Made by a program: the position numbers and the translations under genes. From assembly GCA_029224185.1 (NCBI GenBank), contig CM055188.1:10308997-10372996 (forward strand): a stretch of DNA of 64,000 bases, in the 5' to 3' direction. This stretch comes from Karalla daura (Eukaryota; Chordata; Actinopteri; Chaetodontiformes; Leiognathidae). Positions 1 through 8,541 of this stretch are shown here, piece by piece. Position 1 is the first letter of the stretch, and each line of letters begins with the position of its first letter. The notes under the pieces were generated by a model. That model was not told the DNA's origin, ran no database searches, and worked only from the letters and a program-made list of their open reading frames with translations.

Positions 1-595
1 CGGGACCACTCTCCTGGGTCTGCTCATGCTTGGAGCCCACTGGGCCCACGTGCGTCCGCGGAGGAGAAGAGTGGTCTGTGTGGGTCTGTGAGCACTGCCT
101 GAACATAAGGACAGTGGCCTCCCAGCCCCTACTTACAAACTTTGTTGTGGGGTTAACGCTGACATCATCATCATCATGTCCTATTCAATGAGCTGTGTAA
201 GGTAGGCCTAAGGCATATGTGACATCATCACTGTCCTCATGTCAGGTGCCTTACTGATGACATCATCAGTGCTGCACTCTGAGGCTTTGATGTCTTTCAA
301 GGCCCATGATGATGTCACACTGTTGATGGAAAAGTTCAAAGGAGAGGTCCAGTTTGCCACGGAAAGAGCTTTTTACATGTGGCCACTGAGTCTATGAAGG
401 AGTCAGGCTATGTACACTTGTCTGAGTAGGTTGTAAACTACTGAAACACATTGTGTTACTTAGAATTAATAAATGATTAATTTAGTGAAATGTAATTCAT
501 TGTGTAATTAGCTATAAGGTCAGTATGTGGAACACAGACAAGACAGCCACTTGATGACATAGCTATGGGGAGCCTACCTATCCAGCCTTGTATGT
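1..595 (+). repeat. Partial monomer 0 (left edge)
   Basis: The window opens inside the GC-rich core, so the pyrimidine tract and short ATG segment are missing. It carries CTGAAC, (ATC)4, CTAAGG and the rarer TTACTG. A 1-base loss with an adjacent change near 350-362 (CAGTTTGCCACGG for CAGATTGCCAACGG) breaks the 62-codon frame; TAG; tail L. Confidence 0.97.
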
Positions 596-1315
596 TTGAG
601 AATTTTTTTCCTTTGTTTTGTCCTTTGTTTTTGTTTGTTTTCTAGATGCAGCACACCACCCTCCAACCTTACACCAATACGTGGTGTAAGGTGCAGTTGT
701 GACAGAGGTTCAGTGTCTGCTCGGGACCACTCTCCTGGGTCTGCTCATGCTTGGAGCCCACTGGGCCCACGTGCGTCCGCGGAGGAGAAGAGTGGTCTGT
801 GTGGGTCTGCGAGCACTGCCAGAACATAAGGACAGTGGCCTCCCAGCCCCTACTTACAAACTCTGTTGTGGGGTGAACGCTGACATCATCATCATCATGT
901 CCTATTCAATGAGCTGTGTAAGGTAGGCCTAAGGCATATGTGACATCATCACTGTCCTCATGTCAGGTGCCTGACTGATGACATCATCAGTGCTGCACTC
1001 TGAGGCTTTGATGTCTTTCAAGGCCCATGATGACGTCACACTGTTGATGGAAGAGTTCAAAGGAGAGGTCCAGATTGCCAACGGAAAGAGCTTTTTACAT
1101 CTGGCCACTGAGTCTATGAAGGAGTCAGGCTTTGTACACTTGTCTGAGCAGGTTGTAGACTACTGACACACATTGTTACTTATACTTATTAAATGATTAA
1201 TTTAGTGAAATGTAATTCATTGTGTATTTAGCTATAAGGTCAGTATGTGGAACACAGACAAGACAGCCACTTGATGACATAGCTATGGGGAGCCTACCTA
1301 TCCAGCCTTGTATGT
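596..1315 (+). repeat. Monomer 1
   Basis: CAGCAC, GAGGTTC, CAGAAC, (ATC)4, CAG: the 62-codon frame is open (978-1166). It holds the only perfect TGACGTCA seen, at 1031-1038. The tail reads CTTATTAAATG, so the AATAAA is lost here. Confidence 0.97.
1031..1038 (+). promoter_or_regulatory. Perfect TGACGTCA (CRE consensus)
   Basis: In this one monomer the usual TGATGTCA is TGACGTCA, the full palindromic cAMP-response element. Likely a chance single-base variant, but it shows how close the conserved site is to a CRE. Confidence 0.3.
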
Positions 1316-2037
1316 TTGAGAATTTTTTTCCTTTGTTTTGTCCTTTGTTTTTGTTTGTTTTCTAGATGCAGCCCACCACCCTCCAACCTTACACCAATAC
1401 GTGTTGTAAGGTGCAGTTGTGACAGAGGCTCAGTGTCTGCTCGGGACCACTCTCCTGGGTCTGCTCATGCTTGGAGCCCACTGGGCCCACGTGCGTCCGC
1501 GGAGGAGAAGAGTGGTCTGTGTGGGTCTGCGAGCACTGCCAGAACATAAGGACAGTGGCCTCCCAGCCCCTACTTACAAACTCTGTTGTGGGGTGAACGC
1601 TGACATCATCATCATCATGTCCTATTCAATGAGCTGTGTAAGGTAGGCCTAAGGCATATGTGACATCATCACTGTCCTCATGTCAGGTGCCTGACTGATG
1701 ACATCATCAGTGCTGCACTCTGAGGCTTTGATGTCTTTCAAGGCCCATGATGATGTCACACTGTTGATGGAAAAGTTCAAAGGAGAGGTCCAGATTGCCA
1801 ACGGAAAGAGCTTTTTACATCTGGCCACTGAGTCTATGAAGGAGTCAGGCTATGTACACTTGTCTGAGTAGGTTGTAAACTACTGAAACACATTGTGTTA
1901 CTTCGAATTAATAAATTATTAATTCAGTGAAATGTAATTCATCGTGTAATTAGCTATAAGGTCAGTATGTGGAACACAGACAAGACAGCCACTTGATGAC
2001 ATAGCTATGGGGAGCCTACCTATCCAGCCTTGTATGT
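1316..2037 (+). repeat. Monomer 2
   Basis: CAGCCC with a private GTGTTGTAAG in place of GTGGTGTAAG, GAGGCTC, CAGAAC, (ATC)4, TAG. The tail has private changes (ACTTCGAATT and AAATTATTAATTCAG). Confidence 0.97.
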
Positions 2038-2042
2038 TTGAG

Positions 2043-2087
2043 AATTTTTTTCCTTTGTTTTGTCCTTTGTTTTTGTTTGTTTTCTAG
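2043..2087 (+). promoter_or_regulatory. Pyrimidine tract with splice-acceptor-like TTTTCTAG
   Basis: About 45 bases of nearly pure T with scattered C and G end in TTTTCTAG immediately before an ATG. This is a textbook long polypyrimidine tract plus AG of a spliceosomal 3' splice site. It recurs in every complete monomer. Copies 52, 55, 65 and 68 have a 12-bp shorter version and still end in TTTCTAG. No transcript evidence; use as a splice site is inferred. Confidence 0.45.
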
Positions 2088-2127
2088 ATGCAGCCCACCA
2101 CCCTCCAACCTTACACCAATACGTGGT
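2088..2127 (+). other. Short ATG-led candidate exon
   Basis: Forty bases between the acceptor-like AG and the GTAAGG. Read from the ATG they encode MQPTTLQPYTNTW plus one base; unspliced, the frame stops after 18 codons at TGA 2142-2144. The ATG is present in all complete monomers except the one at 44378, where CTAGATAGAG replaces it. Substitutions between copies change residues freely (Leu/Arg/Val, Thr/Pro, Thr/Met), so protein-level constraint is not evident. Confidence 0.25.
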
Positions 2128-2133
2128 GTAAGG
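2128..2133 (+). promoter_or_regulatory. Donor-like GTAAGG
   Basis: GTAAGG follows ACGTGGT and matches the intron-side donor consensus well; an overlapping alternative is AAG/GTGCAG or AAG/GTGCCG, 5 bases downstream. It is kept in nearly all copies (the one at 49420 reads GGTTTAAGG and loses it). Confidence 0.3.
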
Positions 2134-2166
2134 TGCCGTTGTGACAGAGGCTCAGTGTCTGCTCGG

Positions 2167-2239
2167 GACCACTCTCCTGGGTCTGCTCATGCTTGGAGCC
2201 CACTGGGCCCACGTGCGTCCGCGGAGGAGAAGAGTGGTC
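2167..2239 (+). other. Long inverted repeat, hairpin-capable GC-rich core
   Basis: GACCACT and CTCCT at 2167-2178 are complementary to AGGAG (2225-2229) and AGTGGTC (2233-2239), leaving a 3-base AAG bulge. The intervening loop carries a smaller dyad, GCCCA-C-TGGGC at 2198-2208. An RNA copy could fold into a 12-bp bulged stem with a second stem in its loop. The arms are conserved across nearly all monomers; the GGGAACC copies only add a base at the foot of the stem. Confidence 0.5.
2210..2224 (+). promoter_or_regulatory. CpG cluster with CACGTG E-box and CCGCGG
   Basis: Fifteen bases hold CACGTG, GCGT and CCGCGG with four CpG dinucleotides, the densest CpG patch in the monomer. CACGTG is the palindromic E-box bound by bHLH-zip factors in animals. 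It is intact in most copies; decayed versions are at 4375-4382 (CACATG), 55346 and 56786 (CACGTGTG) and 59668-59682. Confidence 0.35.
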
Positions 2240-2326
2240 TGTGTGGGTCTGCGAGCACTGCCTGAACATAAGGACAGTGGCCTCCCAGCCCCTACTTACA
2301 AACTCTGTTGTGGGGTGAACGCTGAC

Positions 2327-2338
2327 ATCATCATCATC
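2327..2338 (+). repeat. (ATC)n microsatellite inside the monomer
   Basis: Four ATC units precede ATG in the common form. Five units occur in about fourteen copies (e.g. 7381, 8106, 14821), seven in the copies at 9984, 25375, 59495 and 61870, and interrupted versions with CACCATC, CGTC or CACTATAATC at 20319, 33546, 36442, 37887, 39325 and 40053. It is the main source of the 3-bp steps in monomer length. Confidence 0.9.
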
Positions 2339-2390
2339 ATGTCCTATTCAATGAGCTGTGTAAGGTAGGCCTAAGGCATATGTGACATCA

Positions 2391-2408
2391 TCACTGTCCT
2401 CATGTCAG
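2391..2408 (+). promoter_or_regulatory. Weak splice-acceptor-like site before the 62-codon frame
   Basis: TCACTGTCCTCATGTCAG ends in CAG with a modest pyrimidine content. Joined to the GTAAGG donor 280 bases upstream it gives an intron of normal small size and the correct phase for the following frame. A few right-side copies read TCAAGTGCC here, which removes the AG (e.g. 20695, 49776, 51219). Confidence 0.2.
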
Positions 2409-2415
2409 GTGCCTG

Positions 2416-2433
2416 ACTGATGACATCATCAGT
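2416..2433 (+). other. 18-bp dyad ACTGATGACATCATCAGT
   Basis: Arms of 8 bp (ACTGATGA / TCATCAGT) flank a central CA. It overlaps the ATG of the 62-codon frame and lies between the two arms of the larger inverted repeat, so three TGACATCA-like elements occur within 100 bases. Confidence 0.6.
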
Positions 2434-2627
2434 GCTGCACTCTGAGGCTTTGATGTCTTTCAAGGCCCATGATGATGTCACACTGTTGATGGAAAAGTTC
2501 AAAGGAGAGGTCCAGATTGCCAACGGAAAGAGCTTTTTACATCTGGCCACTGAGTCTATGAAGGAGTCAGGCTATGTACACTTGTCTGAGTAGGTTGTAA
2601 ACTACTGAAACACATTGTGTTACTTAG

Positions 2628-2646
2628 AATTAATAAATGATTAATT
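2628..2646 (+). promoter_or_regulatory. AATAAA polyadenylation-type signal within an AATTAAT/ATTAATT dyad
   Basis: AATAAA is at 2632-2637, inside AATTAAT-AAATG-ATTAATT (7-bp arms, 5-base spacer), and a T/G-containing stretch (TTCATTGTGT) follows about 25 bases later. It lies about 25-40 bases after the stop codons of the 62-codon frame, the usual place in an animal terminal exon. It is present in essentially every copy but lost in the monomer at 596 (CTTATTAAATG). Confidence 0.4.
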
Positions 2647-2676
2647 TAGTGAAATGTAATTCATTGTGTAATTAGC

Positions 2677-2688
2677 TATAAGGTCAGT
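2677..2688 (+). promoter_or_regulatory. TATAAG overlapping donor-like AAG/GTCAGT
   Basis: GCTATAAGGTCAGT can be read as a TATA-like box or as a donor site AAG/GTCAGT. As a donor it would define a 127-base intron ending at the next monomer's TTTTCTAG (2683-2809). As a TATA-like box it would place a start near the GAACACAGAC sequence. Some copies read AGCGATAAGG (e.g. 10839, 21685, 23130, 26230, 62724) or GCTATTAGG (20234), which damages the TATA reading. Neither use is demonstrated. Confidence 0.2.
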
Positions 2689-2721
2689 ATGTGGAACACA
2701 GACAAGACAGCCACTTGATGA

Positions 2722-2731
2722 CATAGCTATG
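2722..2731 (+). other. Perfect 10-bp palindrome CATAGCTATG
   Basis: It is conserved in the monomer tail throughout the array; the variants nearby fall just outside it (GATCACATAG, TGGGAAGCC, TGGGCAGCC). Confidence 0.6.
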
Positions 2732-2759
2732 GGGAGCCTACCTATCCAGCCTTGTATGT

Positions 2760-3481
2760 TTGAGAATTTTTTTCCTTTGTTTTGTCCTTTGTTTTTGTTT
2801 GTTTTCTAGATGCAGCACACCACCCTCCAACCTTACACCAATACGTGGTGTAAGGTGCAGTTGTGACAGAGGCTCAGTGTCTGCTCGGGACCACTCTCCT
2901 GGGTCTGCTCATGCTTGGAGCCCACTGGGCCCACGTGCGTCCGCGGAGGAGAAGAGTGGTCTGTGTGGGTCTGCGAGCACTGCCACAACATAAGGACAGT
3001 GGCCTCCCAGCCCCTACTAACAAACTCTGTTGTGGGGTGAACGCTGACATCATCATCATCATGTCCTATTCAATGAGCTGTGTAAGGTAGGCCTAAGGCA
3101 TGTGTGACATCATCACTGTCCTCATGTCAGGTGCCTGACTGATGACATCATCAGTGCTGCACTCTGAGGCTTTGATGTCTTTCAAGGCCCATGATGATGT
3201 CACACTGTTGATGGAAGAGTTCAAAGGAGAGGTCCAGATTGCCAACGGAAAGAGCTTTTTACATCTGGCCACTGAGTCTATGAAGAAGTCAGGCTATGTA
3301 CACTTGTCTGAGCAGGTTGTAAACTACTGACACACATTGTGTTACTTAGAATTAATAAATGATTAATTTAGTGAAATGTAATTCATTGTGCAATTAGCTA
3401 TAAGGTCAGTTTGTGGAACACAGACAAGACAGCCACTTGATGACATAGCTATGGGGAGCCTACCTATCCAGCCTTGTATGT
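2760..3481 (+). repeat. Monomer 4
   Basis: CAGCAC, CACAAC, private CTACTAAC, CAG with open frame (3142-3330) carrying GAAGAAGTC (Glu to Lys). GTGCAATTAG and GTCAGTTTG in the tail are shared only with monomer 16. Confidence 0.97.
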
Positions 3482-4202
3482 TTGAGAATTTTTTTCCTTT
3501 GTTTTGTCCTTTGTTTTTGTTTGTTTTCTAGATGCAGCCCACCACCCTCCAACCTTACACCAATACGTGGTGTAAGGTGCAGTTGTGACAGAGCTCAGTG
3601 TCTGCTCGGGACCACTCTCCTGGGTCTGCTCATGCTTGGAGCCCACTGGGCCCACGTGCGTCCGCGGAGGAGAAGAGTGGTCTGTGTGGGTCTGTGAGCA
3701 CTGCCTGAACATAAGGACAGTGGCCTCCCAGCCCCTACTTACAAACTTTGTTGTGGGGTGAACGCTGACATCATCATCATCATGTCCTATTCAATGAGCT
3801 GTGTAAGGTAGGCCTAAGGCATATGTGACATCATCACTGTCCTCATGTCAGGTGCCTTACTGATGACATCATCAGTGCTGCACTCTGAGGCTTTGATGTC
3901 TTTCAAGGCCCATGATGATGTCACACTGTTGATGGAAAAGTTCAAAGGAGAGGTCCAGATTGCCAACGGAAAGAGCTTTTTACATCTGGCCACTGAGTCT
4001 ATGAAGGAGTCAGGCTATGTACACTTGTCTGAGTAGGTTGTAAACTACTGAAACACATTGTGTTACTTAGAATTAATAAATGATTAATTTAGTGAAATGT
4101 AATTCATTGTGTAATTAGCTATAAGGTCAGTATGTGGAACACAGACAAGACAGCCACTTGATGACATAGCTATGGGGAGCCTACCTATCCAGCCTTGTAT
4201 GT
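3482..4202 (+). repeat. Monomer 5
   Basis: One base is missing in CAGAGCTCAG. CTGTGAG, CTGAAC, TTACTG, TAG. It looks identical to monomer 17, and is one of five copies in which the frame before the 62-codon ORF is open. Confidence 0.97.
3532..4036 (+). other. Candidate two-exon ORF, 74 codons (TTACTG-type monomer)
   Basis: Joining 3532-3571 to 3852-4036 across a GTAAGG...CAG intron of 280 bases gives a continuous frame. It starts at MQPTTLQPYTNTW, crosses Cys-Ala-Leu-Leu at the junction and enters the MTSSVLHSEA frame, ending at TAG 4034-4036. The total is 225 bases including the stop. The join works only where TTACTG replaces TGACTG, because TGA is in frame after the junction in the other copies. 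Equivalent monomers start at 12367, 32095 and 40769. Splicing is inferred, not shown. Confidence 0.15.
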
Positions 4203-4924
4203 TTGAGAATTTTTTTCCTTTGTTTTGTCCTTTGTTTTTGTTTGTTTTCTAGATGCAGCACACCACCCTCCAACCTTACACCAATACGTGGTGTAAGGTG
4301 CCGTTGTGACAGAGGCTCAGTGTCTGCTCGGGACCACTCTCCTGGGTCTGCTCATGCTTGGAGCCCACTGGGCCCACATGCGTCCGCGGAGGAGAAGAGT
4401 GGTCTGTGTGGGTCTGCGAGCACTGCCAGAACATAAGGACAGTGGCCTCCCAGCCCCTACTTACAAACTCTGTTGTGGGGTGAACGCTGACATCATCATC
4501 ATCATGTCCTATTCAATGAACTGTGTAAGGTAGGCCTAAGGCATGTGTGACATCATCACTGTCCTCATGTCAGGTGCCTGACTGATGACATCATCAGTGC
4601 TGCACTCTGAGGCTTTGATGTCTTTCAAGGCCCATGATGATGTCACACTGTTGATGGAAAAGTTCAAAGGAGAGGTCCAGATTGCCAACGGAAAGAGCTT
4701 TTTACATCTGGCCACTGAGTCTATGAAGGAGTCAGGCTATGTACACTTGTCTGAGTAGGTTGTAAACTACTGACACACATTGTGTTACTTAGAATTAATA
4801 AATGATTAATTTAGTGAAATGTAATTCATTGTGTAATTAGCTATAAGGTCAGTATGTGGAACACAGACAAGACAGCCACTTGATGACATAGCTATGGGGA
4901 GCCTACCTATCCAGCCTTGTATGT
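4203..4924 (+). repeat. Monomer 6
   Basis: CAGCAC, GTGCCG, CAGAAC, TAG. The E-box is altered to CACATG by a CpG-type change, and ATGAACTG replaces ATGAGCTG as in monomer 18. Confidence 0.97.
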
Positions 4925-5646
4925 TTGAGAATTTTTTTCCTTTGTTTTGTCCTTTGTTTTTGTTTGTTTTCTAGATGCAGCCCACCACCCTCCAACCTTA
5001 CACCAATACGTGGTGTAAGGTGCCGTTGTGACAGAGGCTCAGTGTCTGCTCGGGACCACTCTCCTGGGTCTGCTCATGCTTGGAGCCCACTGGGCCCACG
5101 TGCGTCCGCGGAGGAGAAGAGTGGTCTGTGTGGGTCTGCGAGCACTGCCTGAACATAAGGACAGTGGCCTCCCAGCCCCTACTTACAAACTCTGTTGTGG
5201 GGTGAACGCTGACATCATCATCATCATGTCCTATTCAATGAGCTGTGTAAGGTAGGCCTAAGGCATATGTGACATCATCACTGTCCTCATGTCAGGTGCC
5301 TGACTGATGACATCATCAGTGCTGCACTCTGAGGCTTTGATGTCTTTCAAGGCCCATGATGATGTCACACTGTTGATGGAAAAGTTCAAAGGAGAGGTCC
5401 AGATAGCCAACGGAAAGAGCTTTTTGCATCTGGCCACTGAGTCTATGAAGGAGTCAGGCTATGTACACTTGTCTGAGCAGGTTGTAAACTACTGACACAC
5501 ATTGTGTTACTTATAATTAATAAATGATTAATTTAGTGAAATGTAATTCATTGTGTAATTAGCTATAAGGTCAGTATGTGGAACACAGACAAGACAGCCA
5601 CTTGATGACATAGCTATGGGGAGCCTACCTATCCAGCCTTGTATGT
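4925..5646 (+). repeat. Monomer 7
   Basis: GTGCCG, CTGAAC, CAG with open frame (5307-5495). Private CAGATAGCC and TTTTTGCATC; tail reads TTATAATTAA. Confidence 0.97.
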
Positions 5647-6368
5647 TTGAGAATTTTTTTCCTTTGTTTTGTCCTTTGTTTTTGTTTGTTTTCTAGATGC
5701 AGCCCACCACCCTCCAACCGTACACCAATACGTGGTGTAAGGTGCAGTTGTGACAGAGGCTCAGTGTCTGCTCGGGACCACTCTCCTGGGTCTGCTCATG
5801 CTTGGAGCCCACTGGGCCCACGTGCGTCCGCGGAGGAGAAGAGTGGTCTGTGTGGGTCTGCGAGCACTGCCAGAACATAAGGACAGTGGCCTCCCAGCCC
5901 CTACTTACAAACTCTGTTGTGGGGTGAACGCTGACATCATCATCATCATGTCCTATTCAATGAGCTGTGTAAGGTAGGCCTAAGGCATGTGTGACATCAT
6001 CACTGTCCTCATGTCAGGTGCCTGACTGATGACATCATCAGTGCTGCACTCTGAGGCTTTGATGTGTTTCAAGGCCCATGATGATGTCACACTGTTGATG
6101 GAAAAGTTCAAAGGAGAGGTCCAGATTGCCAACGGAAAGAGCTTTTTACATCTGGCCACTGAGTCTATGAAGGAGTCAGGCTATGTACACTTGTCTGAGT
6201 AGGTTGTAAACTACTGACACACATTGTGTTACTTAGAATTAATAAATGATTAATTTAGTGAAATGTAATTCATTGTGTAATTAGCTATAAGGTCAGTATG
6301 TGGAACACAGACAAGACAGCCACTTGATGACATAGCTATGGGGAGCCTACCTATCCAGCCTTGTATGT
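5647..6368 (+). repeat. Monomer 8
   Basis: CCGTACACC type, CAGAAC, GATGTGTTTC in the frame (Ser to Cys), TAG, tail L. Confidence 0.97.
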
Positions 6369-7090
6369 TTGAGAATTTTTTTCCTTTGTTTTGTCCTTTG
6401 TTTTTGTTTGTTTTCTAGATGCAGCCCACCACCCTCCAACCTTACACCAATGCGTGGTGTAAGGTGCCGTTGTGACAGAGGTTCAGTGTCTGCTCGGGAC
6501 CACTCTCCTGGGTCTGCTCATGCTTGGAGCCCACTGGGCCCACGTGCGTCCGCGGAGGAGAAGAGTGATCTGTGTGGGTCTGCGAGCACTGCCTGAACAT
6601 AAGGACAGTGGCCTCCCAGCCCCTACTTACAAACTCTGTTGTGGGGTGAACGCTGACATCATCATCATCATGTCCTATTCAATGAGCTGTGTAAGGTAGG
6701 CCTATGGCATATGTGACATCATCACTGTCCTCATGTCAGGTGCCTGACTGATGACATCATCAGTGCTGCACTCTGAGGCTTTGATGTCTTTCAAGGCCCA
6801 TGATGATGTCACACTGTTGATGGAAAAGTTCAAAGGAGAGGTCCAGATTGCCAACGGAAAGAGCTTTTTACATCTGGCCACTGAGTCTATGAAGGAGTCA
6901 GGCTATGTACACTTGTCTGAGTAGGTTGTAAACTACTGACACACATTGTGTTACTTAGAATTAATAAATGATTAATTTAGTGAAATGTAATTCATTGTGT
7001 AATTAGCTATAAGGTCAGTATGTGGAACACAGACAAGACAGCCACTTGATGACATAGCTATGGGGAGCCTACCTATCCAGCCTTGTATGT
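6369..7090 (+). repeat. Monomer 9
   Basis: AATGCG in place of AATACG, GTGCCG, GAGGTTC, GTGATC, CTGAAC, CTATGG, TAG. Same haplotype as monomers 19 and 24. Confidence 0.97.
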
Positions 7091-7816
7091 TTGAGAATTT
7101 TTTTCCTTTGTTTTGTCCTTTGTTTTTGTTTGTTTTCTAGATGCAGCCCACCACCCTCCAACCTTACACCAATACGTGGTGTAAGGTGCCGTTGTGACAG
7201 AGGCTCAGTGTCTGCTCGGGAACCACTCTCCTGGGTCTGCTCATGCTTGGAGCCCACTGGGCCCACGTGCGTCCGCGGAGGAGAAGAGTGGTCTGTGTGG
7301 GTCTGCGAGCACTGCCACAACATAAGGACAGTGGCCTCCCAGCCCCTACTTACAAACTCTGTTGTGGGGTGAACGCTGACATCATCATCATCATCATGTC
7401 CTATTCAATGAGCTGTGTAAGGTAGGCCTAAGGCATGTGTGACATCATCACTGTCCTCATGTCAGGTGCCTGACTGATGACATCATCAGTGCTGCACTCT
7501 GAGGCTTTGATGTCTTTCAAGGCCCATGATGATGTCACACTGTTGATGGAAAAGTTCAAAGGAGAGGTCCAGATTGCCAACGGAAAGAGCTTTTTACATC
7601 TGGCCACTGAGTCTATGAAGGAGTCAGGCTATGTACACTTGTCTGAGTAGGTTGTAAACTACTGAAACACATTGTGTTACTTAGAATTAATAAATTATGA
7701 ATTTAGTGAAATGTAATTCATTGTGTAATTAGCTATAAGGTCAGTATGTGGAACACAGACAAGACAGCCACTTGATGACATAGCTATGGGGAGCCTACCT
7801 ATCCAGTCTTGTATGT
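7091..7816 (+). repeat. Monomer 10
   Basis: GTGCCG, GGGAACC 1-base insertion, CACAAC, (ATC)5, TAG, AAATTATGAAT tail ending CAGTCTTG. Closely matches monomer 20. Confidence 0.97.
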
Positions 7817-8541
7817 TTGAGAATTTTTTTCCTTTGTTTTGTCCTTTGTTTTTGTTTGTTTTCTAGATGCAGCACACCACCCTCCAACCTTACACCAATA
7901 CGTGGTGTAAGGTGCAGTTGTGACAGAGGTTCAGTGTCTGCTCGGGACCACTCTCCTGGGTCTGCTCATGCTTGGAGCCCACTGGGCCCACGTGCGTCCG
8001 CGGAGGAGAAGAGTGGTCTGTGTGGGTCTGCGAGCACTGCCAGAACATAAGGACAGTGGCCTCCCAGCCCCTACTTACAAACTCTGTTGTGGGGTGAACG
8101 CTGACATCATCATCATCATCATGTCCTATTCAATGAGCTGTGTAAGGTAGGCCTAAGGCATGTGTGACATCATCACTGTCCTCATGTCAGGTGCCTGACT
8201 GATGACATCATCAGTGCTGCACTCTGAGGCTTTGATGTCTTTCAAGGCCCATGATGATGTCACACTGTTGATGGAAAAGTTCAAAGGAGAGGTCCAGATT
8301 GCCAACGGAAAGAGCTTTTTACATCTGGCCACTGAGTCTATGAAGGAGTCAGGCTATGTACACTTGTCTGAGTAGGTTGTAAACTACTGAAACACATTGT
8401 GTTACTTAGAATTAATAAATGATTAATTTAGTGAAATGTAATTCATTGTGTAATTAGCTATAAGGTCAGTATGTGGAACACAGACAACACAGCCACTTGA
8501 TGACATAGCTATGGGGAGCCTACCTATCCAGCCTTGTATGT
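7817..8541 (+). repeat. Monomer 11
   Basis: CAGCAC, GAGGTTC, CAGAAC, (ATC)5, TAG. GACAACAC near the end, as in the monomers that precede copies 12 and 34. Confidence 0.97.

Larger units (their letters stand above)
2189..2368 (+). other. Recurrent 59-codon open frame across the core (doubtful coding)
   Basis: An ATG-led frame starts MLGAHWAHVRPRRRR and ends IIIIMSYSMSCVR at a TAG. Its Ile run is simply the (ATC)n tract, so the frame survives because that tract changes in steps of three. The basic RPRRRR stretch is the translation of the CpG-rich E-box block. It is present in most monomers, lost in some (e.g. 58204, where CATG became CTTG). No domain is recognised and I see no coding signature; it may be open by chance. 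Confidence 0.1.
2381..2482 (+). other. Inverted repeat of TGACATCA-type sites
   Basis: TGTGACATCATCA at 2381-2393 is the exact reverse complement of TGATGATGTCACA at 2470-2482, 13-bp arms about 76 bases apart. In copies with GCATGTGTGAC the arms extend to 14 bp. The shared motif resembles CRE/ATF half-sites. Confidence 0.6.
2038..2759 (+). repeat. Monomer 3 (reference monomer for the internal map)
   Basis: Close to the consensus at nearly every site: CAGCCC, GTGCCG, GAGGCTC, GTGGTC, CTGAAC, (ATC)4, CTAAGG, TGACTG, TAG, tail L with AAATGATTAAT. Internal elements are annotated separately on this copy. Confidence 0.97.

Noticed and set aside
596..829. Open frame of about 77 codons through the pyrimidine tract, repeated in most monomers
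   Set aside because: It begins at TTG, not ATG. Its Phe/Leu/Cys-rich start is only the translation of the T-rich tract and looks like a signal peptide by composition alone, and the same bases read better as an intron end.
699..926. Open frame of about 75 codons through the GC-rich core starting at GTG
   Set aside because: GTG is not a normal start in a nuclear eukaryotic gene. Only the shorter ATG-led part is worth noting, and that too lacks coding signs.
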